DNA of 59,513 nucleotides from assembly GCA_938018005.1 (NCBI GenBank), contig CALIJG010000022.1:1-59513 (forward strand). The letters run 5' to 3'. The stretch comes from an uncultured Candidatus Saccharibacteria bacterium. GTDB taxonomy: Bacteria; Patescibacteriota; Saccharimonadia; Saccharimonadales; Saccharimonadaceae. The position numbers and the translations under genes are program-made. This document shows positions 49,877-58,908 of this stretch, one piece after another; the first letter of the stretch is position 1, and the number at the start of each line of letters is the position of its first letter. The notes beneath the pieces were generated by a model. The model was not told the origin of the DNA and ran no database searches. It saw only the letters and a list, made by a program, of their open reading frames with translations.

Positions 49877-50896
49877 TTATTTGCCGGTAAAAAACTTCCG
49901 GAATTTGAGCAAGCCTGTCTGGTTGGGTAATGGCCCGTTGTGGATAATACTACGGATATAATCGACCGATACGTTGCGCTGCCGCTGGATAGTGAAGCGT
50001 TGCCGATAGGCCGCTGGCTGGTGAATAACAGAAGCGAGCATACCACGCAGTGCTGGCCAACCATTGCCATGGCGCAGTGCACTCAAGAATATCAGCCAGT
50101 AGGTGAGGCAAAAGCGCGCCCCAATCGACCAAAACAGTCGTCCTGGCACATTCTTGATAAAAATAAGCGGCAAGTTCTTAAAGGTATTGTATACCGCGAG
50201 CCCTGGAACTTTGCTACTGCTGGCACCAACCTTGTGGTATGCGACGGCGTGCGGCGTGAAGCGCACTGTCCAGCCTGCTAGCTGTGTGCGAAAGCTGAGA
50301 TCGACGTCTTCGTAGTACATGAAGAATGATTCGTCAAAAAGATCAACAGTGTCGAACAGTGCCGTGCGATACACTGCTCCGCCACCCGTTGCGCCAAACA
50401 CCACTCCGGCCTCTGTTGGCGCGTGGCTAATTGGCTCATCACGGTGGCGCGGGCCAGGCAAACCCCAGGTGGTGTAGAAATCACCAGAGCTGTCGATGGT
50501 CGTTCCATCGCGACGAGCGAGTAGCCCAGTGGCAATGCCACAGTGCGGATGAGCTCGTAGCTCGTCCACCAAGGCTTGGCACCAGTGTGTGTTAGCAACT
50601 GCGTCGGGATTAAGCACGCCAACAAAGCGAAATTGCTGCTTCTGTGCGTAGCGCAGGCCTGTGTTAATACCACCGGCGAAGCCGAGGTTGCGCTGGTTCT
50701 CAATGATGACGAGACTGAGCGCAGGGTGTTTAGCTTGATATGAGCGGAAGCGTGCCACCGAGTCATCATGCGAGTCGTTATCGACGACAATAATGGTTGG
50801 CACTAGCGTCTGTTGCGCCAACGAATCGATGCATTCTAAGGCATCATCGGCGCCGTTCCAGTTAAGAACTATGATTGCAAGATTGTTTTTTACCAC
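49877..50896 (-). CDS. WbbL-like rhamnosyl-type glycosyltransferase (GT2)
   Basis: 339 residues. LAIIVLNWNGADDALECIDSL, VVDNDSHDDS, NLGFAGGINTGLRYA, the DXD-like LNPDAV and the ED-x-D motif MYYEDVDLSFR are typical of WbbL/RfbN-like inverting GT2 enzymes. A hydrophobic C-terminal stretch near 250-275 may bind the membrane. I prefer the GTG at 50896: a minus-strand TATAAT ends 6 nt before it, as in the other leaderless genes here, while an ATG 6 nt earlier directly abuts the -10 box. It probably adds a deoxyhexose to the glycan exported by the divergent Wzm/Wzt system. Confidence 0.88.
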   Translation of the reverse strand: MVKNNLAIIVLNWNGADDALECIDSLAQQTLVPTIIVVDNDSHDDSVARFRSYQAKHPALSLVIIENQRNLGFAGGINTGLRYAQKQQFRFVGVLNPDAVANTHWCQALVDELRAHPHCGIATGLLARRDGTTIDSSGDFYTTWGLPGPRHRDEPISHAPTEAGVVFGATGGGAVYRTALFDTVDLFDESFFMYYEDVDLSFRTQLAGWTVRFTPHAVAYHKVGASSSKVPGLAVYNTFKNLPLIFIKNVPGRLFWSIGARFCLTYWLIFLSALRHGNGWPALRGMLASVIHQPAAYRQRFTIQRQRNVSVDYIRSIIHNGPLPNQTGLLKFRKFFTGK

Positions 50897-50902
50897 GGTC
50901 AT

Positions 50903-50912
50903 ATTATATAAT
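50903..50912. promoter_or_regulatory. Overlapping divergent -10 boxes
   Basis: TATAAT on the plus strand (50907-50912) and TATAAT on the minus strand (50908-50903) share two base pairs. They serve the Wzm gene (ATG at 50926, 13 nt downstream) and the GT2 gene (GTG at 50896, 6 nt downstream), so the two polymerases cannot both bind at once. Confidence 0.55.
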
Positions 50913-50925
50913 GGCCAGAGAAACT

Positions 50926-51735
50926 ATGAAAGTAACAAATCTTTTGCAACGAAAAAATCGTATCTTGCTGCGCGAGTTGGTCGTGACGGACTTCAAGCTG
51001 CGCTACCAGGGATCAGTGCTGGGCTATTTGTGGTCAATCCTCAAACCGATATTTTTGTTTATTATTTTGTATATCGTGTTCGATAAATTCCTCGGCCTTG
51101 GTAAGCAAGTCGAGCACTATCCGGTGTATCTTTTAGTGGGAATTGTACTATGGAACTTCTTTAGTGAGGCGACGGTGCAAGGGCTGCAGTCGATCGTCTC
51201 GCGCGGCGACCTTATCCGCAAGATCAACTTTCCCAAGTACATTATCGTTATCTCAGGTACAATCTCTGCCTTTATCAACCTTGCCATCAACATGGTGGTG
51301 ATTTTAGGTTTTTGTTTGGTTAATGGCGTACAGTGGTCGCTTGAGGGGTTGTTGGTTATTCCACTTATCCTCGAGCTCTATGTACTTTCCTTGGCGGTGG
51401 CATTTTTCCTCGCGACGATTAATGTGAAATACCGCGATATTGGCTACCTATGGGAGATCTTTATGCAGGCTGCCTTCTATGCCACGCCAGTTATTTATCC
51501 TTTGCAGATGGTAATGGAGCGCATGCCAGCTGCTGCGCCATATCTTATGCTCAACCCAGCCGCCCAGATCATCCAAGACGTGCGCCAGGTGCTGGTAACA
51601 TCCCAGACTATCCAGCTCTACGACCTCGTGGCATACCCTATGGTGCTCATACCATTTGTTTCGATTATCATTATCATCCTGCTGGCGGTGTTTTATTTCC
51701 GGCGCAATCAGCAGTATTTTGCGGAGAGTATCTAG
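50926..51735 (+). CDS. ABC-2 type polysaccharide exporter permease (Wzm/TagG-like)
   Basis: 269 residues with six hydrophobic helices. The start LLRELVVTDFKLRYQGSVLGYLWSILKP (quoted in part) and the amphipathic element before helix 1 are typical of Wzm/TagG permeases. ATPVIYPL and LNPAAQIIQDVRQVL near the end are also family features. It forms the channel that moves an undecaprenyl-linked glycan or teichoic acid outward. Two ATGs (50911 and 50926) are possible; 50911 falls inside the -10 box, so 50926 is preferred. The stop directly abuts the Wzt gene. Confidence 0.92.
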   Translation: MKVTNLLQRKNRILLRELVVTDFKLRYQGSVLGYLWSILKPIFLFIILYIVFDKFLGLGKQVEHYPVYLLVGIVLWNFFSEATVQGLQSIVSRGDLIRKINFPKYIIVISGTISAFINLAINMVVILGFCLVNGVQWSLEGLLVIPLILELYVLSLAVAFFLATINVKYRDIGYLWEIFMQAAFYATPVIYPLQMVMERMPAAAPYLMLNPAAQIIQDVRQVLVTSQTIQLYDLVAYPMVLIPFVSIIIIILLAVFYFRRNQQYFAESI

Positions 51736-52896
51736 ATGGCGCAACCAATCGTTGTTATCAATAACCTCACGAAGTCCTTCAAGATTCCGCTGGAGGCGAG
51801 CTCGGGCATCAAGCAAAAGCTCATTAACCTCCTCAAGGGGCGCAAAGGGTATCGGGTTTTTACCCCGCTTAAGGATATAGACTTCACCATCAACGAAGGC
51901 GATTTCTTTGGTATTGTTGGGCGCAATGGCTCGGGCAAGAGCACACTGCTCAAGACGATTGCCGGTATCTACACCCCCAATAGCGGGAGTGTGGAGGTGG
52001 GTGGCTCGCTGGTGCCGTTTATCGAGCTGGGTGTTGGCTTTAACCCAGAGCTCACTGGCCGCGAAAATGTCTTTCTCAATGGTGCACTGCTCGGCTTTAG
52101 CCACGACGAGATGGAGGCAATGTATGATAAAATTGTCGACTTTGCCGAGCTGGGCGACTTTATGGAGGAGCGGCTCAAGAATTATTCTAGTGGGATGCAG
52201 GTGCGCCTGGCCTTCTCCATCGCCATTCGTGCCCACGCCGATATCTTGCTGCTAGATGAAGTTTTGGCAGTAGGGGACGAAGCCTTCCAAAAGAAATGCT
52301 ACGCTTACTTTGATAAGCTCAAGCGCGAAAAGCGCACCGTTATCCTCGTCACGCACGATATGTCGGCGGTGGAGCGCTTTTGCAACAAGGCAGTGTTTAT
52401 CGAGGACGGGAAGGTGAAGATGATCGGCAAGCCATACCGCATCGCCGCCGCCTATAGCCGGAGCAACATCAAGAGCTACAACGAGTCGGAAGGGCTAGAC
52501 GAGCAAATCTCAGATGACTTCGATATCACACTGCGCGGCAGCGATGGCAACGAGCAGACAGTGTATGAATATAACGAAACTATGACGGTGGAGTTAGAGT
52601 GGCAGCAAACAGGGGTCAAGCATGTTGGCGTGGCAATCTTCCGCGAGAATGGTGAGTATGTCTATGGCCCCAACACCTATCAAGAAAAAGTGAAGATTGC
52701 TGGCAAGAATCGTGCGACCTACACTGTGCAGCTCAACCTCAACGAGGGGAGTTACTTCATCAAGGCTGGCTTGATGGGGGCGGACGACACGAAGACGATC
52801 GCCTTTACTGAGGAGGGGCCGCACTTCTCGGTGCAACGTGATTATGATCATGGCCGGTGGGGTGGTGTTACCAAGCTCAAGCATACCTGGAAATAG
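51736..52896 (+). CDS. ABC polysaccharide exporter ATPase with C-terminal glycan-binding domain (Wzt-like)
   Basis: 386 residues. ATPase domain 1-245: Walker A VGRNGSGKST at 61-70, signature YSSGMQVRLAF, Walker B ILLLDEVLAVGD and switch His VTHD. The C-terminal ~130 residues (about 255-386) are a beta-sandwich like the Wzt carbohydrate-binding domain that reads the modified end of the glycan before export (TVELEWQQ, VGVAIFRENGEYVYG). It starts on the base after the Wzm stop. Presence of the extra domain suggests an O-antigen-type, end-capped polymer. Confidence 0.94.
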   Translation: MAQPIVVINNLTKSFKIPLEASSGIKQKLINLLKGRKGYRVFTPLKDIDFTINEGDFFGIVGRNGSGKSTLLKTIAGIYTPNSGSVEVGGSLVPFIELGVGFNPELTGRENVFLNGALLGFSHDEMEAMYDKIVDFAELGDFMEERLKNYSSGMQVRLAFSIAIRAHADILLLDEVLAVGDEAFQKKCYAYFDKLKREKRTVILVTHDMSAVERFCNKAVFIEDGKVKMIGKPYRIAAAYSRSNIKSYNESEGLDEQISDDFDITLRGSDGNEQTVYEYNETMTVELEWQQTGVKHVGVAIFRENGEYVYGPNTYQEKVKIAGKNRATYTVQLNLNEGSYFIKAGLMGADDTKTIAFTEEGPHFSVQRDYDHGRWGGVTKLKHTWK

Positions 52897-52902
52897 GGAG
52901 AA

Positions 52903-54318
52903 ATGTCGTATATATTACATCGTTTGACGCACCTTATCAAAGCCAATCGCCATCTCCATCGCGCGGTACGTTACCTCCTAGCGCCGTATCGAGTCTATCT
53001 TGATGCTCGCCAGCGTCGCATCTACGATGTATGGCACCGTCAGCATACTGAGCAGCCGCCGGCACTTGCCTCACTTACTGAGCAGTCGCTTATCTCCATC
53101 ATCGTACCGACGTATAATACGCCGATTCCATTTCTGCGAGAGATGGTACAGTCGGTGGTGGCGCAGTCGTACCCACATTGGGAACTTATCCTCGTTGACG
53201 ATGCCTCGACTAATGAGACTACTCGCCAGGCGATTTGTGACCTAGCCGAGGATATACCGCAGCTCAAGCCATTCTTTTTGGATAAAAATCGTCACATTGC
53301 TGGTGCAACCAACTATGGCATCGCACAGGCTACGGGCGAATACATTGCGCTGCTTGACCATGATGATACTCTCCACCCTGATGCACTTCTGTGGGTTGCG
53401 GCCGCGATCGACCGCACTGGCGCGCAGTTTATCTACACCGATGAGACGAAGATGGATGAACATGGCCGGCCTTATCAGCCGTTCTTTAAGCCCGACTGGA
53501 ACGAAGATTTTTTGCGCGCGGTGAATTACATTACACACTTTGCCGTCATGTCGCGCCAGTTACTCACAGAGGTCGGCGGTGAAGATGGAGTGTATAATGG
53601 CACGCAGGATTGGGAGTTGTTCTTGCGCCTGACGCGGGCTTTGCAGCCCGAGCAGATTGCTCATGTGCCGCAGATCCTCTACTATTGGCGTGTTCACCAA
53701 GCCTCTACAGCGAAAGACCTTGATGCTAAGCCTTACGTCATCGATGCTCAGCGTCGCGCCCTCGAGGCAGATAGCGCCGCTCGTCAAGTGCAGACCCAGG
53801 TGGAGCGTGACCCGCAGTATGGCGCTCAGTGGCAGATAAGCTATAGCTTAGGCCAAGCATATAGCACTGACACCGCGTTGTTTGATGAGTCGACTACTGT
53901 TGGTCAGCTGCTCGAGACAACCACTGCTGAGATGATATGCCTGACGCAGCATAATGCACTGCCCACTGCCACGCTGCAGCACCTCGCTGCCGATGCCGCT
54001 CGCCCAATGATCGGTGCAGTGGTACCGCGTATTACTGATGAGCAGCAGGTGATTGCAAATTTATCGTCGATTTTGCAACCATCGGTGGTGGACCTGCTTC
54101 AGCAGCTCAGTCGGCGCTCATTTACCAAACATATCTACTTGACAGCCCGCTATAATATTGGTACTATCGACGCACCAACAGTGGTGGTGGCGCGTACCAA
54201 ACTTGCCGCTCTTGCGCCAGATACACCGCTCACCAGTGCTCAGATAACTGCTGCACTCTGTGGTAAAGGATACAACACACTATATAACCCGCACGTAACG
54301 CCAGAGGAGGACGTATGA
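52903..54318 (+). CDS. GT2 glycosyltransferase of glycan assembly
   Basis: 471 residues. A basic ~60-residue start precedes the GT2 domain (about 63-290): ISIIVPTYNTPIPFLREMV, LILVDDASTNETT, the DXD-like ALLDHDDTLHPD, YTDETKMDEHG and HFAVMSRQLL. The C-terminal ~180 residues look like a weakly conserved second domain without clear catalytic motifs. Enzymes of this group build rhamnan or O-antigen chains in the cytoplasm. GGGAG lies 5 nt upstream of the ATG; the stop overlaps the next gene by 4 nt. Confidence 0.88.
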   Translation: MSYILHRLTHLIKANRHLHRAVRYLLAPYRVYLDARQRRIYDVWHRQHTEQPPALASLTEQSLISIIVPTYNTPIPFLREMVQSVVAQSYPHWELILVDDASTNETTRQAICDLAEDIPQLKPFFLDKNRHIAGATNYGIAQATGEYIALLDHDDTLHPDALLWVAAAIDRTGAQFIYTDETKMDEHGRPYQPFFKPDWNEDFLRAVNYITHFAVMSRQLLTEVGGEDGVYNGTQDWELFLRLTRALQPEQIAHVPQILYYWRVHQASTAKDLDAKPYVIDAQRRALEADSAARQVQTQVERDPQYGAQWQISYSLGQAYSTDTALFDESTTVGQLLETTTAEMICLTQHNALPTATLQHLAADAARPMIGAVVPRITDEQQVIANLSSILQPSVVDLLQQLSRRSFTKHIYLTARYNIGTIDAPTVVVARTKLAALAPDTPLTSAQITAALCGKGYNTLYNPHVTPEEDV

Positions 54319-56531
54319 TCGGTAAAGTACACAAAGCCGCCAAGAAAAGCATGAAGATTATCAAAGACGATGGAATGATTGGCTTTGGTAAGCGTGCTAC
54401 AAAGTATGCCTATTATCGTAAATTCCCCGAGCGAAAACAGAAGTATTACAAAGATATTCTTTTTATTAATGGTTGCACCTTGCCGCACCCCGAGCGCTAC
54501 CGCGTGGCACACCAAGTGGAACAGTTGATGTCGCAGGGGCTAACGGTGGAGAGTGTGTTTTATGATCGACTCTCGCTGGATGACCTCAAGTATTATCGTG
54601 GCTTCGTCTTCTTTCGTTGCCCAGTGACAGAGACGGTGCGGGAGTTTATCAAGCAAGCAAAGTTCTTCAACAAGACCTGCTTCTTTGATATCGATGATCT
54701 TGTCATTGATCAAACGTACACCGACGGCATCAAATACGTTCAGCAGATGAACCAGGCCGATAAGCAGCTCTATGACGATGGAGTGAACCGCATGCGTGAA
54801 ACGCTTAAGCTCTGCGACCACGTTGTGACGACTACAACGCAACTGCGCGATGAGCTACAAAAGTACACCACCGGTGATGTACTGATTAACCGCAATGCTG
54901 CCTCTGATGAGATGATCAAGACGTCTAACATGGCGCTGGAAGACCTTAAGGAAGGTATCATCGAGAAGGATAAGAATAAGCTGATCATCGGGTACTTTAG
55001 TGGGAGTATTACGCACAATGAGGACTTTGAGCTAGTGATTCCAGACTTGATTCGGCTGTTTGATGCGTATCCACAGCTCCACCTCAAGATAGCCGGGATT
55101 CTCGATGTACCGGCCGCACTTGAGCCGTATAAAGAGCGGGTGATGACGTCAGGCTTTGTCGATTGGCGGGAGCTACCTAAGGTGATGATAGACTGCGATA
55201 TTGTTCTTGCACCACTGGTCGATACGATCTTTAACCGTGCGAAGTCTGAGAACAAATGGCTTGAGGCTGGTCTCGTTAAGGTGCCGACGGTGGCGAGTCA
55301 GGTGGGGGCCTTTGCCGAGCAAGTGAAGGACGGTGAGACAGGCCTCTTGGTTGGCGCGGATAACGATTGGTATGCAGCGCTCGATCGTCTCATTACCGAC
55401 AAAACACTGCGCACCAAGCTGGGTGAAAATGCACACAAGATTGCCGCCAATGATTATTCGACGGTCTACACTGGCTACACGCTTGCATCGTTTATACGGG
55501 AACGCTTAGCGCGCAATATTGGCTTTGTCTTGCCTTCGACGGATATCTCGGGTGGAGTGATCGTTGCCGTCAAACACGCTGACATTCTCCGCAAGGCGGG
55601 CTGGGATGTAACGCTGATCGATTCAGTAAGTAAGCATGCCCTCAAGCAAGCCAAAAAGACCTACCAATACCGCTCTGAATTGCCAGGCTTCAATGTTATT
55701 ACAGCGCACAAGACGAAGATAGAGGCCTTCTTTGACACGCAAGTGGCGACGCTGTGGTCAACGGTAGAGATTATCAAAAAGCACCCTAATGTACGCAATC
55801 GGCTCTACTTCGTCCAGAACTTCGAGACTGATTTTTATATCCCCGGCACGGGTGGCCCACGCTTTGCGGCGAACGCATCGTACTGTGACCAGTCGGGTGT
55901 GCGCTATGTAACAATGTCGCTCTGGTGCCAGAAGTGGCTCAAAGATATGTTTGGCAAGGATGCGAAGTATGTCTCGAACGGCATCGATATCGAGTATTAT
56001 CCATACCGCGAGCGTGATTTTGACAGTGGTCGCAAGATAAAAATCCTCGTTGAGGGCGATAGTAAGAGCGAGTATAAGAACACCGACGAAGCCTTCCGTA
56101 TTATCAACCAACTCGACCCTGCGAAGTATGAAATTTCATACTTATCGTACCGCAAAGAGCCCAAGGACTGGTACCGCGTCGATACATTCTACAATCGCAT
56201 TGCGCCTGAGAAGGTCGGCGAAGTATACGCCAGCTGTGACATTCTCATCAAAACAAGCATCCTCGAGAGCTTCTCCTATCCACCACTCGAGATGATGGCA
56301 ACTGGTGGTCTTGCGGTAGTGGTGCCTAATGGCGGTAATGTTGAGTACCTCAAGGATGGTGAGAACTGCCTCCTCTACCAACAGGGTGATATAGCGGCTG
56401 GTGTAGCGGCCGTGGAGCGCCTGGTAGCAGACAAAGCACTGCGTGACAAACTCATCGCTGGTGGCCGCCAAACAGCCAACGACTATCAATGGAAGAATAT
56501 TGAGGAGAAAGTGGCAGCGATTTACGAATAA
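54315..56531 (+). CDS. Two-domain GT-B (GT4-like) glycosyltransferase
   Basis: 738 residues, about twice a GT4 enzyme. Residues ~45-400 form the first GT-B unit (ILFINGCTLPHPERYRVAHQ, CFFDIDDLVID, IIGYFSGSITHNEDFELV, SENKWLEAGLVKVPTVAS). Residues ~405-738 form a second (IGFVLPSTDISGGVIVAVKHADIL, YVSNGIDIEYYP, ILESFSYPPLEMMATGGLAVV with E-x7-E). Similar double enzymes occur in O-antigen and S-layer glycan loci. Each half may add one sugar of a repeat unit. It is last in the Wzm-Wzt-GT2 operon and followed by a terminator. Confidence 0.88.
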   Translation: MIGKVHKAAKKSMKIIKDDGMIGFGKRATKYAYYRKFPERKQKYYKDILFINGCTLPHPERYRVAHQVEQLMSQGLTVESVFYDRLSLDDLKYYRGFVFFRCPVTETVREFIKQAKFFNKTCFFDIDDLVIDQTYTDGIKYVQQMNQADKQLYDDGVNRMRETLKLCDHVVTTTTQLRDELQKYTTGDVLINRNAASDEMIKTSNMALEDLKEGIIEKDKNKLIIGYFSGSITHNEDFELVIPDLIRLFDAYPQLHLKIAGILDVPAALEPYKERVMTSGFVDWRELPKVMIDCDIVLAPLVDTIFNRAKSENKWLEAGLVKVPTVASQVGAFAEQVKDGETGLLVGADNDWYAALDRLITDKTLRTKLGENAHKIAANDYSTVYTGYTLASFIRERLARNIGFVLPSTDISGGVIVAVKHADILRKAGWDVTLIDSVSKHALKQAKKTYQYRSELPGFNVITAHKTKIEAFFDTQVATLWSTVEIIKKHPNVRNRLYFVQNFETDFYIPGTGGPRFAANASYCDQSGVRYVTMSLWCQKWLKDMFGKDAKYVSNGIDIEYYPYRERDFDSGRKIKILVEGDSKSEYKNTDEAFRIINQLDPAKYEISYLSYRKEPKDWYRVDTFYNRIAPEKVGEVYASCDILIKTSILESFSYPPLEMMATGGLAVVVPNGGNVEYLKDGENCLLYQQGDIAAGVAAVERLVADKALRDKLIAGGRQTANDYQWKNIEEKVAAIYE

Positions 56532-56556
56532 AGTTGTTGTCTTGTTATAACGTATG

Positions 56557-56590
56557 ACACTCCTCCCGCAGGTATGGGAGGAGTGTTTTC
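56557..56590 (+). terminator. Terminator of the glycan export operon
   Basis: The 11-bp stem ACACTCCTCCC (56557-56567 with 56576-56586) followed by TTT, 26 bp after the last stop. Confidence 0.85.
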
Positions 56591-56598
56591 TATGTTGA

Positions 56599-58908
56599 TC
56601 ACTCGTTACTCTTCTCGATGAGCTTAATCATCACTGCTTCGACGTGTGAGCTGGGCCGGTCGCCAGCTACTTCGCCATTCTTTTTCCAGCCCTGCCAGCC
56701 CACCCAGGAGAGGTGAGTGTTGTAGTAAATATCGTAGCGAGCGGCGTCGGTGGGACTGAGGCTAAGCTTGAGGGCTTCGAGCGCTTTGCTCTGGCCAGTC
56801 GTGCCACAGGGCTGCGATGGTGAGAGAGTGACTGATGGGAGCCACTGGCCAGCAGTTTTTGCTTCGCACTGGATGGTAATGGGTGAACCATCGCGCAGCG
56901 ATACGGCTTTGCCAAGGCGGATTGCCTCGAGGTAGCGTGATTTGCCAGTGGTGCCAGCCATGATAGGGTGTGACACATCGGGCATCCAGCCGATGTATCC
57001 TACGTGGGCAGCGTAGCTCAGTTGGTAGAGATCGGGCACAGCAGTATTGGTTGGGTTGTAAAAGGCACCGCCAGGCAAGCTGAGTGTATGCTTCGGCACA
57101 AGGCGCACTTCGAGTGCTTCGAGCTGTCGGTAGGCACCGGTCGAACCAGCTGGTTGGCCATTCTTAGCCCAACCCATCCAACCGACGTATTGCGAGTAAC
57201 CTCGGTACCAGATATCGTATGCAGTGGCAAGTTTGCCAGTGAGTAAAAAGCGGACTGCCTCGATGGAGCGGAACTGCCCTGTGGTGCCGGATACGTCGCC
57301 CGCTGGTTTCCAATCTTGCCAGCCGACGTAGCTAACGTGTGATGAATATTGAATGCTGCCTGGCAGGCCCGTTGTGTTGTGGAGCGATGCTTTGATGGCT
57401 TCGATGCGGCGGCTTTGGCCAGTGGTACCACTCATCATCTCATCGCGCACTTCTGGCTGCCAGCCAACCATACCGACATGTGAGCTGAGTGAAAGTCTAA
57501 GGGGTGATGGGTCGCCATGTGTTGCAATATTTTTATACGCTACTCCAGATGAATCAGGCGCAGGTGTTCCTTTGCGCACAAGCTTTATTTCGACCGCTTC
57601 GATAGCATTATTAGCTCCACCAGTTACACCAGCCACTTCACCATTCTTAGCCCAGCCCATCCAGCCAATGTAGCTCACGTGGGTGCGATAGTAGATGTCG
57701 TACGCCTGGGCGAGAGTACCAGTTGGCTGGATCTTGACGGCGGTTATTGGCCGGCCAAGCCCTGTTGTACCCGATTGCATACTACCCTGCACAGCGGGCT
57801 GCCAACCACGTTCGTTGCTGTATGAGGTATAAGTTACCTCACCGTCGATCGTGAGAGCTTGCATTGCCTTGCTTTGACCAGTGACGCCTGTAATGCCACG
57901 GTTATGAATTACCCCTGTCCAGCCGATGTAGCTGCTATGCGATCGGAAACTGATAAGTGGCCGGCTATGCTGGGTCGAGCCAAACCAGTCGTTCCACACT
58001 CGCCAAAAGTTGCGGTTGCCATAGGCGCTGCAATGATCGCCTAAACCATACATATTAGCCAGGGCTGCTTGATTGGGCTGGTAGGGTGTGTAGGTATAGA
58101 GTGCCGCTGTGGCTTTGCTCTCGATATACACATCGCCAGCGCCGCAGCCTCGTTGCACCACATTCCACAGGATACGATTGGTCGCAAACGGCTTTTTGTA
58201 CGACCACCACGGTTGCTGCATACTATCCAGATACCAGCGGATGAGCTGTGCTCCTGAGGCAACTTGCATCGAGAAGCCAGCATAGTTGCGATCGCAATTG
58301 GCACTGCCACCCGGGCCACTATCAGGGCAGTGCGAGCCCATGGCATAGGTGTATTGGTTTTGGAGGGGCCAAGTGTCAGAGGTGAGCGGGCCAGCTGACT
58401 CGGTAGCGATCTTTACCAGCAGGACTTTAGGGTTGAGATTGTTCTGCTTGGCAGCATCATAGATAATCTGCGCGGCACTGACTGCTCCAGCTGGAATCGC
58501 TCCACCGAAGTTATTGGCAGGGATGTAATTGCCCGGTGTGTATTTGGGCACTTCGTAATAGTCCTTGAGGCAGACATATGGTGGCCCGTGCCAACCGCGA
58601 GCAGCGGCATACTGCGCCCGGCTAATATCGCGCCGGCCATGCTCGGTAGCAGGCTGCCGGCCATACGTGTCGCATTGTGGGTTGAGGCTATTGAGAAACG
58701 CCTGAATATCTGCCACCGACATATCGTCGCTATTGGTAAAAAGCAAATCATCAACGATATTACCTGCTCGCCAATCGGCTGCCGTTACCGCTTGGGCTGG
58801 GCGGGAGAGGATGGTTGCAGCACATATACTCACACACAAAACACCAGCAAGGATATATCGCCAATATGTCGAGAAGAGATGAGCGGTGGAGTATGATTGA
58901 GCCATCAT
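56599..58908 (-). CDS. Secreted ChW-repeat protein with N-terminal hydrolase-like domain
   Basis: 769 residues. A signal peptide lies at about 14-40 (ending RPAQAVTA). Residues ~45-320 form a domain with AAQIIYDAAKQNNLNPKVLLVKIATES (quoted in part) and Cys pairs, resembling lysozyme/transglycosylase-like domains of secreted actinobacterial and clostridial proteins; the Glu in KIATES is a candidate catalytic residue. Residues ~330-766 hold about nine ChW (clostridial hydrophobic, conserved W) repeats of ~50 residues with the core YIGWMGWAKNGEVAGxTG...IEAVEI. ChW repeats bind cell surfaces. The ATG at 58908 has AAGGAG 9 nt upstream and follows the stop of the previous gene directly. Confidence 0.85.
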   Translation of the reverse strand: MMAQSYSTAHLFSTYWRYILAGVLCVSICAATILSRPAQAVTAADWRAGNIVDDLLFTNSDDMSVADIQAFLNSLNPQCDTYGRQPATEHGRRDISRAQYAAARGWHGPPYVCLKDYYEVPKYTPGNYIPANNFGGAIPAGAVSAAQIIYDAAKQNNLNPKVLLVKIATESAGPLTSDTWPLQNQYTYAMGSHCPDSGPGGSANCDRNYAGFSMQVASGAQLIRWYLDSMQQPWWSYKKPFATNRILWNVVQRGCGAGDVYIESKATAALYTYTPYQPNQAALANMYGLGDHCSAYGNRNFWRVWNDWFGSTQHSRPLISFRSHSSYIGWTGVIHNRGITGVTGQSKAMQALTIDGEVTYTSYSNERGWQPAVQGSMQSGTTGLGRPITAVKIQPTGTLAQAYDIYYRTHVSYIGWMGWAKNGEVAGVTGGANNAIEAVEIKLVRKGTPAPDSSGVAYKNIATHGDPSPLRLSLSSHVGMVGWQPEVRDEMMSGTTGQSRRIEAIKASLHNTTGLPGSIQYSSHVSYVGWQDWKPAGDVSGTTGQFRSIEAVRFLLTGKLATAYDIWYRGYSQYVGWMGWAKNGQPAGSTGAYRQLEALEVRLVPKHTLSLPGGAFYNPTNTAVPDLYQLSYAAHVGYIGWMPDVSHPIMAGTTGKSRYLEAIRLGKAVSLRDGSPITIQCEAKTAGQWLPSVTLSPSQPCGTTGQSKALEALKLSLSPTDAARYDIYYNTHLSWVGWQGWKKNGEVAGDRPSSHVEAVMIKLIEKSNE

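Noticed and set aside
57008..57075. tRNA-like string GGGCAGCGTAGCTCAGTTGG on the plus strand
   Set aside because: It is inside the ChW coding sequence (encodes DLYQLSYAAHV on the other strand), and no T arm or matching acceptor end follows.
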